Positions 1-7,669 of a DNA stretch of 32,062 nucleotides are shown in pieces (position 1 is the first letter of the stretch; every line of letters starts with the position of its first letter). The position numbers and the translations under genes are program-made. The notes under the pieces were generated by a model that did not search any database, had not been told where the DNA came from, and saw nothing but the letters and a program-made list of their open reading frames with translations. Source of the stretch: an uncultured Desulfotomaculum sp. (GTDB lineage Bacteria > Bacillota > Desulfotomaculia > Desulfotomaculales > Desulfotomaculaceae); NCBI GenBank assembly GCA_946411205.1, contig CAMKDG010000032.1, positions 1 through 32,062 of the forward strand, written 5' to 3'.

Positions 1-19
1 TTTAAATATAAAGGAATAA

Positions 20-47
20 TTGTCAAAATGTCGTAATTTTGTATAGT
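20..47 (+). promoter_or_regulatory. Candidate sigma-A promoter of the sensor kinase
   Basis: TTGTCA (20-25) and TATAGT (42-47) are separated by 16 bases. Transcription would start near base 54. That lies downstream of the most upstream in-frame GTG (46), so the promoter argues for a later translation start for the kinase gene. Confidence 0.5.
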
Positions 48-81
48 GAAATTTGAAAATTTGAAAAAAGGTGACTTGGTA

Positions 82-2169
82 TTGCATAAATATCTTCCTT
101 CTAGTTTGCGCGCAAGGTTGTTGCTATTGGTGTTAGTGGCCTTTATTCCCGTTTTTTTTATTATGTTCCAAAGTATTGAAGGATATCGGCAGCGAGCAGC
201 CCAAGCAGCCCACAACGAGGCAATGCAAGTGGCTCGGGCAGTCTCCCATGATCATCAGCTGCTCATTGAACAAACCAAGCTACTGCTAGGTACCTTAGCG
301 ATGTTGCCCGATGTGCAGAATGTCAATACGGTTGCTTGTAATGCGTACTTTTCCAAGCTGTTGCTGCAATACCCCTTTTATAATAATATTGCGTTAACCA
401 ATGACCAGGGCGACATTATTGCCAGTGCCTTGCCTTTTGAAAAAAACGCAACTGCAGCGGAAAGGCCTTTTTTTAAGTTGTCTAAAATATCTCGACAATT
501 TACAGTGGGTGACTACCAGGTATCCATTGTAAACAAAAAGGCAGCCCTGCATTTTGCCCAGCCGGTACTGGATCGACTGAGTCGGGTACAGGGGGTACTG
601 GTGGCTGCGATGGATTTAAAGTGGCTCAAAAAATTGGTTGAGAATGCCGACTTACCCCAAGGCTCAACGCTGAATATAGTGGACAGAAATGGCACTGTCT
701 TAGCCCGTTACCCCGATGAAGGCGATTGGGTGGGGAAAGTGGTATCTGAGTCAGCAATTTCCAGAGCTATTAAAGGGGACAAGGGAGAAGGGACCATCGA
801 GGCTTCAGGTAAAGATGGTACCCAGCGAATTTATGCTTATCTGCCCTTAAACGACCTGCAACACAGGGATATTTATATTGCTGTGGGTATTCCAGCAGAC
901 TACGCTTTTGCTGTGGTCAATCAAACCTCCCAGCAACGAATGCTGGAATTGGTTAGCCTTACTTTGTTAGTATTTGGCCTTTGCTGGCTAACTAGTGAAT
1001 TCGTTATCTTACGGCCACTTCAGACCTTAATGGACACTGCCCGTAAGTTACGTAGTGGCGATCTAGCCGCCCGCACTGGTTTGACCTACCAAGGGGAGTT
1101 TGGTGTACTGGCGAGAGTAATTGATGAAACGGCGTCAGCCTTGGAAAAGGAACGGCAAAAGCTATATGCCATTCTGGATCAACTACCTGGCCATGTGCGA
1201 GTGCAAGACGCGGGTATGTTCATTCGTTTTGCCAATAAAAACTTCCGGGAATTATTTGGTGAACCTGGCGGTAGACGTTGTTATGAGATTTTGGAGAACC
1301 GTACAGAACCCTGTGAACATTGTGTAAGCCTATATGCTTTACAAAAAGAACTTCCCATTAATTACGAACGAAATTTTTCTAACGGACGTTCCTACCATGT
1401 CTATGCACGCAGCTTCCGTGATATCGACGGTACGCCTCTCATGATTAAAATTAGTCTTGATATTACCGAAAAGAAACAACTGGAACAGGAAATTACCCGC
1501 TTGGATCGCCTGAACCTGGTGGGAGAAATGGCTGCCGGAATAGCCCATGAAATCCGCAATCCTTTGACCAGTGTACGGGGTTTTTTACAATTACTTCGAG
1601 GAAAAGAGGAATGCTTCCGCTATCTGGATCACTTTAACTTGATGATTGATGAATTAGACAGGGCTAATGGCATTATTACCGATTATCTCTCTTTAGCACG
1701 CAAGGTACCGGCTGAATTACAACGTTGTAACCTGACAAAACTTATCAAAGAACTGCAACCTTTAATTATTACTGATACCAGTGAGCGGGAAATGAATGTA
1801 GTGTTCGACTTGACAGAAGTGCCGAATTTATTGTTAAACAAGCAGGAAATAAACCAGTTACTCCTAAATCTCACTCGCAACGCCATTGATGCAATGGCAC
1901 CGGGGGGCATCCTTACCATTAGCACGAATTGGGCAGAGGATCATGTCTTATTATCGGTGCAAGACCAAGGGAGCGGTATCCCCCGGGAGGTGTTGGAGAA
2001 ATTGGGTACCCCCTTTGTTACTACCAAAGAAACCGGTACCGGCTTAGGCTTAGCTGTATGCTGTGGCATCGTTGCTCGGCACCAAGCTAGGGTGGATGTA
2101 GCTACCAGTCCAACTGGAACAGTTTTCAAGATATTCTTTTCCATACCCGCCGGTTTAGAATTAGAATAA
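82..2169 (+). CDS. Membrane Cache-HAMP-PAS sensor histidine kinase, sporulation-kinase-like
   Basis: Probable orphan sensor kinase that autophosphorylates on His489 (counting from TTG 82) and passes phosphate to an unlinked response regulator; no regulator gene is adjacent. Order: membrane helix about 13-29, extracytoplasmic Cache-like sensor about 35-285, second helix about 288-310, HAMP about 312-365, PAS about 365-470 containing a C-x-x-C (CEHC), then the H-box GIAHEIRNPLTSVRGF and an ATPase domain with an N-box NLTRNAIDAM (N600 counted from GTG 46), GSGIP and GTGLGLAV. The H-box closely resembles Bacillus KinA-E, so a role in the sporulation phosphorelay is possible but inferred. The frame is open from GTG 46, but that codon overlaps the -10 box. 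TTG 82 is preceded by AAAGGTGA at a proper distance, so I choose it (695 aa). Confidence 0.88.
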   Translation: MHKYLPSSLRARLLLLVLVAFIPVFFIMFQSIEGYRQRAAQAAHNEAMQVARAVSHDHQLLIEQTKLLLGTLAMLPDVQNVNTVACNAYFSKLLLQYPFYNNIALTNDQGDIIASALPFEKNATAAERPFFKLSKISRQFTVGDYQVSIVNKKAALHFAQPVLDRLSRVQGVLVAAMDLKWLKKLVENADLPQGSTLNIVDRNGTVLARYPDEGDWVGKVVSESAISRAIKGDKGEGTIEASGKDGTQRIYAYLPLNDLQHRDIYIAVGIPADYAFAVVNQTSQQRMLELVSLTLLVFGLCWLTSEFVILRPLQTLMDTARKLRSGDLAARTGLTYQGEFGVLARVIDETASALEKERQKLYAILDQLPGHVRVQDAGMFIRFANKNFRELFGEPGGRRCYEILENRTEPCEHCVSLYALQKELPINYERNFSNGRSYHVYARSFRDIDGTPLMIKISLDITEKKQLEQEITRLDRLNLVGEMAAGIAHEIRNPLTSVRGFLQLLRGKEECFRYLDHFNLMIDELDRANGIITDYLSLARKVPAELQRCNLTKLIKELQPLIITDTSEREMNVVFDLTEVPNLLLNKQEINQLLLNLTRNAIDAMAPGGILTISTNWAEDHVLLSVQDQGSGIPREVLEKLGTPFVTTKETGTGLGLAVCCGIVARHQARVDVATSPTGTVFKIFFSIPAGLELE

Positions 2170-2309
2170 TGGCCAAGTCTAGCACTGGTTTAAGGAGAAA
2201 TACTATAAGAGGACAGAGCAGGACCTCATTATCCGATCGGTGATACAGATAATGAACTTGGGTGGCATTTCTACTGTATGATGGGCTTCGTTCAACTTTA
2301 CAAAACAAT

Positions 2310-2513
2310 GATCTAAGGTAGAGAAAGGAGTTATGATTATTCCAGCCTATTTGGCAAAGGGTTTGGAATTTGATGTAGTTTTGGTCTATGGTGCAAACCA
2401 GGAAAGGTATACCACTGAATTTGACCAAAAATTATTGTATGTTGCTTGTACCAGAAGCCCAACACCGCTTAATGCTTTATTACTGGGGTGAAAAAAGCCA
2501 ATTTTTGCTCTAA
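2310..2513 (+). pseudogene. Decayed C-terminal remnant of a HelD/UvrD-type DNA helicase
   Basis: The stretch from 2318 reads [19 protein letters not shown], then (through 2455) KLLYVACTR: helicase motifs V and VI in the form typical of HelD-like superfamily 1 helicases. After AGA (2453-2455) one extra A shifts the frame. Skipping it, the reading continues [18 protein letters not shown] and stops at TAA 2511-2513, a natural-looking HelD C-terminus. Upstream of about 2310 the frame meets a stop and I see no recognisable helicase sequence, so some 600 or more residues are missing. An uninterrupted 52-codon ORF, 2333-2491, preceded by GAAAGGAG, covers part of it; it could be transcribed by chance but lacks the ATP-binding part. 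Function lost. Confidence 0.75.
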
Positions 2514-2649
2514 GTACGGTGGCTTTGTCAAGCGATTTTTATTCGGTAGAATCTGGCATTATTACAAGGTTTTCTCTGGCTGGTGTCGAAGTAAAAGTAG
2601 GGTAGTTGCTGTTCGAACAAACCTGGTCAGGCAGGGGGAACATAGGAAT

Positions 2650-4335
2650 ATGACTGTTTATGGTGAACTTGAAAGGGTTAAAGAAGAGTTTAGGATTACT
2701 GAGGAAAAATTTCGGACGGTTTTTGAAAAGGCAGGTATTGGTATTTTCTTGACCGATATGCATGGGATTTTAAAGGAAAGTAACCCCGCTTTACAGCAAA
2801 TGCTTGGTTACAATGCGGAAGAGCTTTCTCAAATCCTCCTTACAGATATTACGCATCCCGATGATGTTGTCAAAAACGTAGAGTTATTTGGTGGATTATT
2901 CGCAGAAAAATATGACTCTTTTCATATGGAAAAAAGGTATATTCGTAAGGATGGCCAGATTATCTGGGCCAAAACGATTGGTTCCCTCATTCGCAATACC
3001 TCTGGGTTACCACTGCATGTTATCGTCATGATAGAAGATATTACGGTACGGAAGCTGGCGGAGGAGCAACTGGAATATTTGGCCACTCATGATTCCCTTA
3101 CTAACATCCCAAATCGTTACTCGCTGGAGAAATTTTTAAAAAAAGCCTCGGATAAGGCTAAAAATGGTCAGAACAGTGTTTTGCTAATCATTGGAGTGGA
3201 TCATTTCAAGCTGGCCAACGATACCCTGGGGCACATTGTGGGAGACCATTACTTAGTGCATCTTGCCTCGGTAGTGCGGTCTAATCTTCGTCCAGAGGAT
3301 TACTTTGCTCGACTGGCAGGAGACGAATTTGCAGTGATTCTAGAGGGTGTTACCGTAAAACAGGCCAGAAAAATGGCTGAACATTTGCGGGAGGCTGTGG
3401 AGAAGGAAGAATTATGTGTGATCAAAACAGAGAACTGTCTTAACTTAACGATTAGTATCGGGGTAATGAAAATAGATGGCTCTTTAGATATAAAAAGACT
3501 TCTTTCCCATGCAGATTTAGCGTTACACTCTGCCAAAGCAGCGGGAAGAAACAGGGTAGTATTGGCTTCCTCTGGTGAAGAATCTGTGACAAATCTTCGC
3601 AAAATTAATGAAGTACTTGGCCTCATCCGGTCGGGTCTCCGTGATGAGCGTTTTGTACTATTCTTTCAGCCGGTGGTTGATCATGAAGACCGTATCACGC
3701 ATCATGAGGTATTAGTGCGCTTAAAGGACTCGCAGGGTAAACTGATTGCTCCGGGGATATTTATACCCCCTGCAGAGCAATTTGGTATTATGCCCCAGAT
3801 TGATCGGTGGGTGGTGCAAAATGCCATAAAAACCCTGCAAAGAAGCCCCAGTCTGAAATTATTCATAAACCTTTCCGGGACAAGTTTGGGGGATGAGGAA
3901 CTCCTGCGGGAAATGGAAGAGGCCATCATTCAGAGTGGTGTGGAGCCATCCCGGATGGGTTTTGAAATTACCGAGACGGTGGCGGTGAAAGATTTTGTCT
4001 GGGTGGAAAAATGGATTAATAGACTGAGAGATTTGGGATGTTTTTTTGCTTTAGATGACTTTGGTATTGGTTTTACCTCGTTCCATTATCTTCGTTCCCT
4101 GCCAGTGGATTATATCAAGATTGACGGATCTTATATCCGCAATATTGACCAAGATGCCAGTCAATTAGCTCTGGTGCAAGCCATTCACACGGTGGCCGGG
4201 GCGTTGGGTAAAAAGACGATAGCCGAGTTTGTAGAGAATAAAAAAATATTGCAAATTATCAGAGGGTTAGGCATAAATTACGCCCAAGGTTATTATTTGG
4301 GTCAGCCCTTACCTCAGCCGGTGGAAAAACTTTAG
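2650..4335 (+). CDS. Cytoplasmic PAS-GGDEF-EAL c-di-GMP turnover protein
   Basis: Bifunctional-type cyclic-di-GMP protein, 561 aa, no membrane helix. PAS about 18-130; GGDEF domain about 145-300; EAL domain about 325-560. The cyclase signature is AGDEF (223-227), a variant that is active in some proteins, and the inhibitory I-site RPED (214-217) sits five residues ahead, so c-di-GMP binding is likely. The EAL signature is E353-V-L. The other metal/catalytic positions look intact: N in NLSG, E in EITE, DD in LDDFG, K in IKIDG, E in AEFVE and Q in QGYY. Phosphodiesterase activity is therefore expected, with the GGDEF domain either a weak cyclase or a regulatory site. The frame is open from GTG 2488, but the first 54 codons overlap the helD remnant, so I place the start at ATG 2650 behind AGGGGGAAC/AGGAA. 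Confidence 0.88.
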   Translation: MTVYGELERVKEEFRITEEKFRTVFEKAGIGIFLTDMHGILKESNPALQQMLGYNAEELSQILLTDITHPDDVVKNVELFGGLFAEKYDSFHMEKRYIRKDGQIIWAKTIGSLIRNTSGLPLHVIVMIEDITVRKLAEEQLEYLATHDSLTNIPNRYSLEKFLKKASDKAKNGQNSVLLIIGVDHFKLANDTLGHIVGDHYLVHLASVVRSNLRPEDYFARLAGDEFAVILEGVTVKQARKMAEHLREAVEKEELCVIKTENCLNLTISIGVMKIDGSLDIKRLLSHADLALHSAKAAGRNRVVLASSGEESVTNLRKINEVLGLIRSGLRDERFVLFFQPVVDHEDRITHHEVLVRLKDSQGKLIAPGIFIPPAEQFGIMPQIDRWVVQNAIKTLQRSPSLKLFINLSGTSLGDEELLREMEEAIIQSGVEPSRMGFEITETVAVKDFVWVEKWINRLRDLGCFFALDDFGIGFTSFHYLRSLPVDYIKIDGSYIRNIDQDASQLALVQAIHTVAGALGKKTIAEFVENKKILQIIRGLGINYAQGYYLGQPLPQPVEKL

Positions 4336-4340
4336 AAAAC

Positions 4341-4386
4341 AAAGAATCGAAGGCGATTGGGTTAGTACCGCCTTCGATTCTTTATT
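4341..4386 (+). terminator. Rho-independent terminator, probably bidirectional
   Basis: Perfect 15-bp stem 4341-4355 / 4369-4383 with a 13-base loop, followed by TTATT on the plus strand. It lies between the EAL gene and the convergent minus-strand peptide gene, whose stop codon it overlaps. Confidence 0.75.
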
Positions 4387-4468
4387 CGGTATGCTGTTTT
4401 TCCTCTGAAAGACTTATTTCTTCTAAGCCAATATCTTCCAGAATTTTGTTAATTAAATCTTTGGACAT
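4382..4468 (-). CDS. Small acidic peptide, 28 aa, unknown
   Basis: Open frame from ATG at 4468 to TAA at 4382, 28 residues, beginning MSKDLINKILEDIGLEEISL. It is hydrophilic and acidic with no membrane helix, and is predicted to form an amphipathic helix. A GGGGGG tract eight bases ahead of the ATG could act as ribosome binding site, and a good promoter (4502-4530) lies upstream. It is downstream of, and on the same strand as, the four-helix membrane protein gene but separated by 100 bases. I do not recognise the family; it could be a small regulator of the neighbouring signalling proteins or a chance ORF. Confidence 0.45.
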   Translation of the reverse strand: MSKDLINKILEDIGLEEISLSEEKQHTE

Positions 4469-4501
4469 TTACACAATCCCCCCTTTACTAAGATATGTTA
4501 T

Positions 4502-4530
4502 AGGTTAACACAGTTATTTAATTGTGTCAA
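4502..4530 (-). promoter_or_regulatory. Promoter with overlapping palindromic operator-like sequence
   Basis: On the minus strand TTGACA (4530-4525), 17-base spacer, TAACCT (4507-4502). The same bases form an inverted repeat ACACA-N10-TGTGT, extending to TTGACACA...TGTGTTAA. Such symmetry over a promoter suggests a dimeric regulator; which one cannot be told from sequence. Confidence 0.45.
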
Positions 4531-4568
4531 ATAAAAACACCTAATGTAGGGAACCGCAATCTGTGACT

Positions 4569-4907
4569 TTAAGTATGCAATTTTTGTTTTTTGGCCATTT
4601 GATAAAAGCTATAAACCGTTATGGCTAAGCCAATAACCAATGCGGGTTCCTCCAAGTAGAGTTCCAGAAAATCTGGGATTTTGATAAACTGATCGAGAAA
4701 ATCTAAGGTAACCCCGAGGGTGAAAATACACCAACCAATCAGTAAAGACCTACTCCTTAATTTTCTGATATAAACCAATCCTACTAGGGTTACCATAAGA
4801 AGGATGCATTCATAAAGGTTTTCAAAATCGGCACCGGAAATGGCTAGCAAGCCAATGATGGCCGGGATAAAAAGAATAAGAAGATATTTTCCTAAGGAAC
4901 GTTTCAT
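4569..4907 (-). CDS. Small four-helix membrane protein, unknown
   Basis: 112 aa with a basic N-terminus (MKRSLGKY) and four predicted membrane helices at about 8-28, 33-50, 56-75 and 89-104, ending in a short basic tail. There are no conserved catalytic residues that I recognise. ATG at 4907 is preceded by GGGTGGT. It lies between two c-di-GMP proteins, both of which lack membrane helices, so it could be a separate membrane sensor input module, but this is only inference from position. Alternatives: an uncharacterised stress or envelope protein. Confidence 0.7.
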   Translation of the reverse strand: MKRSLGKYLLILFIPAIIGLLAISGADFENLYECILLMVTLVGLVYIRKLRSRSLLIGWCIFTLGVTLDFLDQFIKIPDFLELYLEEPALVIGLAITVYSFYQMAKKQKLHT

Positions 4908-4966
4908 GATTTTACCACCCTTTTTGCCTTTGCTTATCTATATTAGGGAAGTAATGAAAATATGAG

Positions 4967-4991
4967 GGACAGAGCCGAAAAGACTCTGTCC
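4967..4991 (-). terminator. Hairpin after the GGDEF-HD-GYP gene
   Basis: Eight-base perfect stem GGACAGAG/CTCTGTCC with a nine-base loop, just beyond the stop codon of the minus-strand gene at 5006. The following bases on the minus strand are only moderately T-rich, so termination may be partial. Confidence 0.5.
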
Positions 4992-5005
4992 TAAAAGTAT
5001 TTAAC

Positions 5006-7318
5006 CTAATGCTCCTCTTCAATAATTTCTACCAACAAAGTAACTAATTCCGGGTCAAACTGAATGCCAGCATAACGTTGAAGCTCTTCTATAATAGCTA
5101 CATGGGGGATAGCTTTGCGATAGGGTCTATCGTTACCCATGGCATCGTAGGCATCGGCAATGGCCAGGATACGGCATTCCAGAGGAATCTCTTCACCCTT
5201 TAGTCCCAGGGGATATCCTTTGCCATTCCACCACTCATGATGCTTGAGAATCCAATCAGCTATGGGCAGCAATTCTGGTGCAGATTGGGCAATTCGATAG
5301 CCTAATTCACTGTGGCGTTCCATCTCTTTCCGTTCATCTGCTGTAAGAGGACCTGGTTTAAAGAGGATTCTATCGGGAATGCCAACTTTGCCGATATCGT
5401 GAAATTGTGCTAATAAACGAAGGTCAAAGATTTGGCTGCCTGTTAGCCCCATTCTTTTCCCTACTTTTTTCAGTAGGGTTTCAATTCGTTCGCCATGCCC
5501 TTCTGTAATGAAGTCTCTGGTTTCTAAGGCCTTCATCATGGCGTTAACAATAGAACTGCGCGAACTGGAATTTCTATGCAATTTCTCTCTGTACATGCTG
5601 TTATCTGCTTCGGTGAAAAGTTGATTCATTTTTTTTGAACTATTTTCGCGTAGAGCAGACCCGATGGATAGGCTTAGTGGGGGTTTCCCCGGATTTTCTC
5701 TGTTATATTTCTTGAGAGACTGCTTAATGTTGCGGGAGTAGGATGCTAAGTCTTCTTTGGAGCAATCGGTTAGTAAAATGGCAAACTCGTCCCCGCCGAT
5801 TCTGGCCAAATTGTGCTCCTTCTTACAGCATTTTCTTAGTATATTGGCCACATCTATCAGCATTTGGTCACCCGCTTTATGACCAAAGGTGTCGTTTACT
5901 AATTTAAGTCCATCTAAGTCAATCATGAGGAAGCCGACGGGTTTTGAGTAATGCTCTAAACGCTCCATTTCTTCTTCAAAAAAGCTCCGGCTGTAAAGAC
6001 CTGTGATAGTGTCATGCTGGCTAAGATATAAAAGCTTTTCTTCTATCTCTTTCCGTTCATTAATATCCCGGGCAATGCCTTGAATAGCAATTAGCTTGCC
6101 ACCAAGATCATAAATGGGTACACGAAATATCTCTAACCAAACAAGCTGGCCATCCTTGTGTATCCACCGCAGGGTTGACTTAACTTGAAACTGACCATCA
6201 AAAACACTGGCCACCAGAGGCCAATCCTCCGGGTGAATACCATTTTTATGGATAGTTATGTCCTGATAGAATTCTTCAGGTCGATAACCGGTAATTTTTT
6301 CTGCTGCAGCATTAATATAGGAGAAGTGAGGCTTAGGAATGAAACTGATATGATAAATCATATCCAAAGCGTTTTCGGACAAGCTGCGAAAACGGGCTTC
6401 ACTTTCTCTTAAAGCCTTTTGCGCTTGTTTCGATTCGGTAATGTCGCGGATGGATTCAATGGTAGCCACTGTCTCACCCTGGGCGTTAGAAAGTAAGGAA
6501 GTTTTCAATTGCAGATAAGCGCCTTTACCACCATAAAGTGCCGGAGCAAAGACTTCCCCGGTGAGTATGTTACCGTACCGCTTTATATTTTTATACTTGC
6601 TTAGGTTGGGGCTATTTTGCGTAAATACATCAATTAACCCAGGTGTTGGTTGACCATAAAAAGGTATGCAGTAGGCATAGTTACCTTGGCCGATAATTTT
6701 TTCTTTTAAAAGGCCGGTCATCTCTTCAATGGCACGATTCCAGGCAACTACTTTTTGTTCCCGGTCTAGAATAAAGGTAGCATCGGGTAAAAATTCGATA
6801 ATTTCTGTCAATTGTTGATTTAAAGTGCTCAACACATCCCGGCTGATTTGTAATTCATCATACTGCTGTCTTAATTCTTCTTCAGCAGCTAACAGTTGCT
6901 CATTGGCAGCGGTTAGTTCTTCAATGGTGGCCATTAGTTCTTCGTTTGATTGTTTAAGGGAATACTCAGTCTCTTTCAACCGGCTAATATCACGAATGTT
7001 GCTAAGAATTACGTTTTGCCCCTGCAGATGAAATTTTTTGAAACTTACTTCTACGGGGAAGACACTTTGATCCTTTCGCCGGTGCATGGTTTCAAACAGA
7101 ACGCCGTCTTCAATAACTTGCTGAGTTTGCTGGAAAATAGTCGTATTCATTTTGCCAGCGCACAGGTCGAAAATCGTAAAGTATAAAAATTCTTCCTGGT
7201 TATAGCCATAGGCTGCTTGAGCCGACGGATTGGCTTCCAAAATGCGTCCTAATTTATCTAATATGAATAATATATTTCTGCTTTCCATGAAGAGGTTTGA
7301 ATATAACATAGGCAGCAC
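5006..7318 (-). CDS. Multi-PAS GGDEF and HD-GYP c-di-GMP signalling protein
   Basis: 770-aa soluble signalling protein predicted to make and/or degrade cyclic-di-GMP. Order: PAS about 8-115, coiled coil about 120-165 (repeated EEL/NEQL/EEELR heptads), PAS about 168-285, PAS about 300-420, GGDEF about 430-590, HD-GYP about 595-765. The cyclase signature GGDEF is intact at 508-512; the RxxD inhibitory site is absent (KKEH occupies that place), so no classical product feedback. In the phosphodiesterase part HD is at 640-641 (FHDIGKVGIPD) and GYP at 701-703 (HHEWWNGKGYPLG), with the metal-binding HH and DAYDAM also present. Both domains look catalytically competent. It faces the PAS-GGDEF-EAL gene, suggesting a local c-di-GMP control cluster. 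ATG 7318 follows an AGAGGTGC ribosome site. Confidence 0.9.
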   Translation of the reverse strand: MLPMLYSNLFMESRNILFILDKLGRILEANPSAQAAYGYNQEEFLYFTIFDLCAGKMNTTIFQQTQQVIEDGVLFETMHRRKDQSVFPVEVSFKKFHLQGQNVILSNIRDISRLKETEYSLKQSNEELMATIEELTAANEQLLAAEEELRQQYDELQISRDVLSTLNQQLTEIIEFLPDATFILDREQKVVAWNRAIEEMTGLLKEKIIGQGNYAYCIPFYGQPTPGLIDVFTQNSPNLSKYKNIKRYGNILTGEVFAPALYGGKGAYLQLKTSLLSNAQGETVATIESIRDITESKQAQKALRESEARFRSLSENALDMIYHISFIPKPHFSYINAAAEKITGYRPEEFYQDITIHKNGIHPEDWPLVASVFDGQFQVKSTLRWIHKDGQLVWLEIFRVPIYDLGGKLIAIQGIARDINERKEIEEKLLYLSQHDTITGLYSRSFFEEEMERLEHYSKPVGFLMIDLDGLKLVNDTFGHKAGDQMLIDVANILRKCCKKEHNLARIGGDEFAILLTDCSKEDLASYSRNIKQSLKKYNRENPGKPPLSLSIGSALRENSSKKMNQLFTEADNSMYREKLHRNSSSRSSIVNAMMKALETRDFITEGHGERIETLLKKVGKRMGLTGSQIFDLRLLAQFHDIGKVGIPDRILFKPGPLTADERKEMERHSELGYRIAQSAPELLPIADWILKHHEWWNGKGYPLGLKGEEIPLECRILAIADAYDAMGNDRPYRKAIPHVAIIEELQRYAGIQFDPELVTLLVEIIEEEH

Positions 7319-7669
7319 CTCTACTTTCCGATAAAAATATAATTGAATATTTTAACAATAAAATCCTCCAAGATTTAGAAATTTGTCATTTTTTTGTAAG
7401 AAAAAGTTTGGTTAATTTTAACAGCCTAACAATGGCTCTACAGTTTACTGGCAATCTTATAAGACACAAAGGTATAGAGAGTAGACGATTGATAAAGAAA
7501 AAGGAAACTCCAGATTGGTAAAATATAAAATTTTCAACCATATCCCCGAAAGTGGTTGTTTTATCTCTTTTCGCTGGTTTTATTAATAAACGCAAATTTG
7601 TTAGAATAAATATTAGTTAGCGGGGGAACCCGCTATTAGATTATATTAAAGGAGAGTGGTCCCGTCATT
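7319..7669. other. Divergent intergenic region, no gene seen
   Basis: AT-rich 351 bases between the minus-strand signalling gene and the plus-strand transporter gene. A minus-strand open frame (7386-7595) has no ribosome site and no recognisable protein. A short hairpin TAGCGGG-GGAA-CCCGCTA (7618-7635) would form in the 5' leader of the transporter gene, ahead of its ribosome site AAAGGAGAG (7649-7657). Promoters for both directions must lie here but I see no convincing consensus. Confidence 0.6.

Noticed and set aside
2488-2649. Upstream extension of the GGDEF-EAL ORF from GTG 2488
   Set aside because: It overlaps the helD remnant and encodes no recognisable domain; ATG 2650 has its own ribosome site.
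7386-7595. 69-codon minus-strand ORF in the divergent region
   Set aside because: No ribosome binding site, no plausible protein features, AT-rich intergenic composition.
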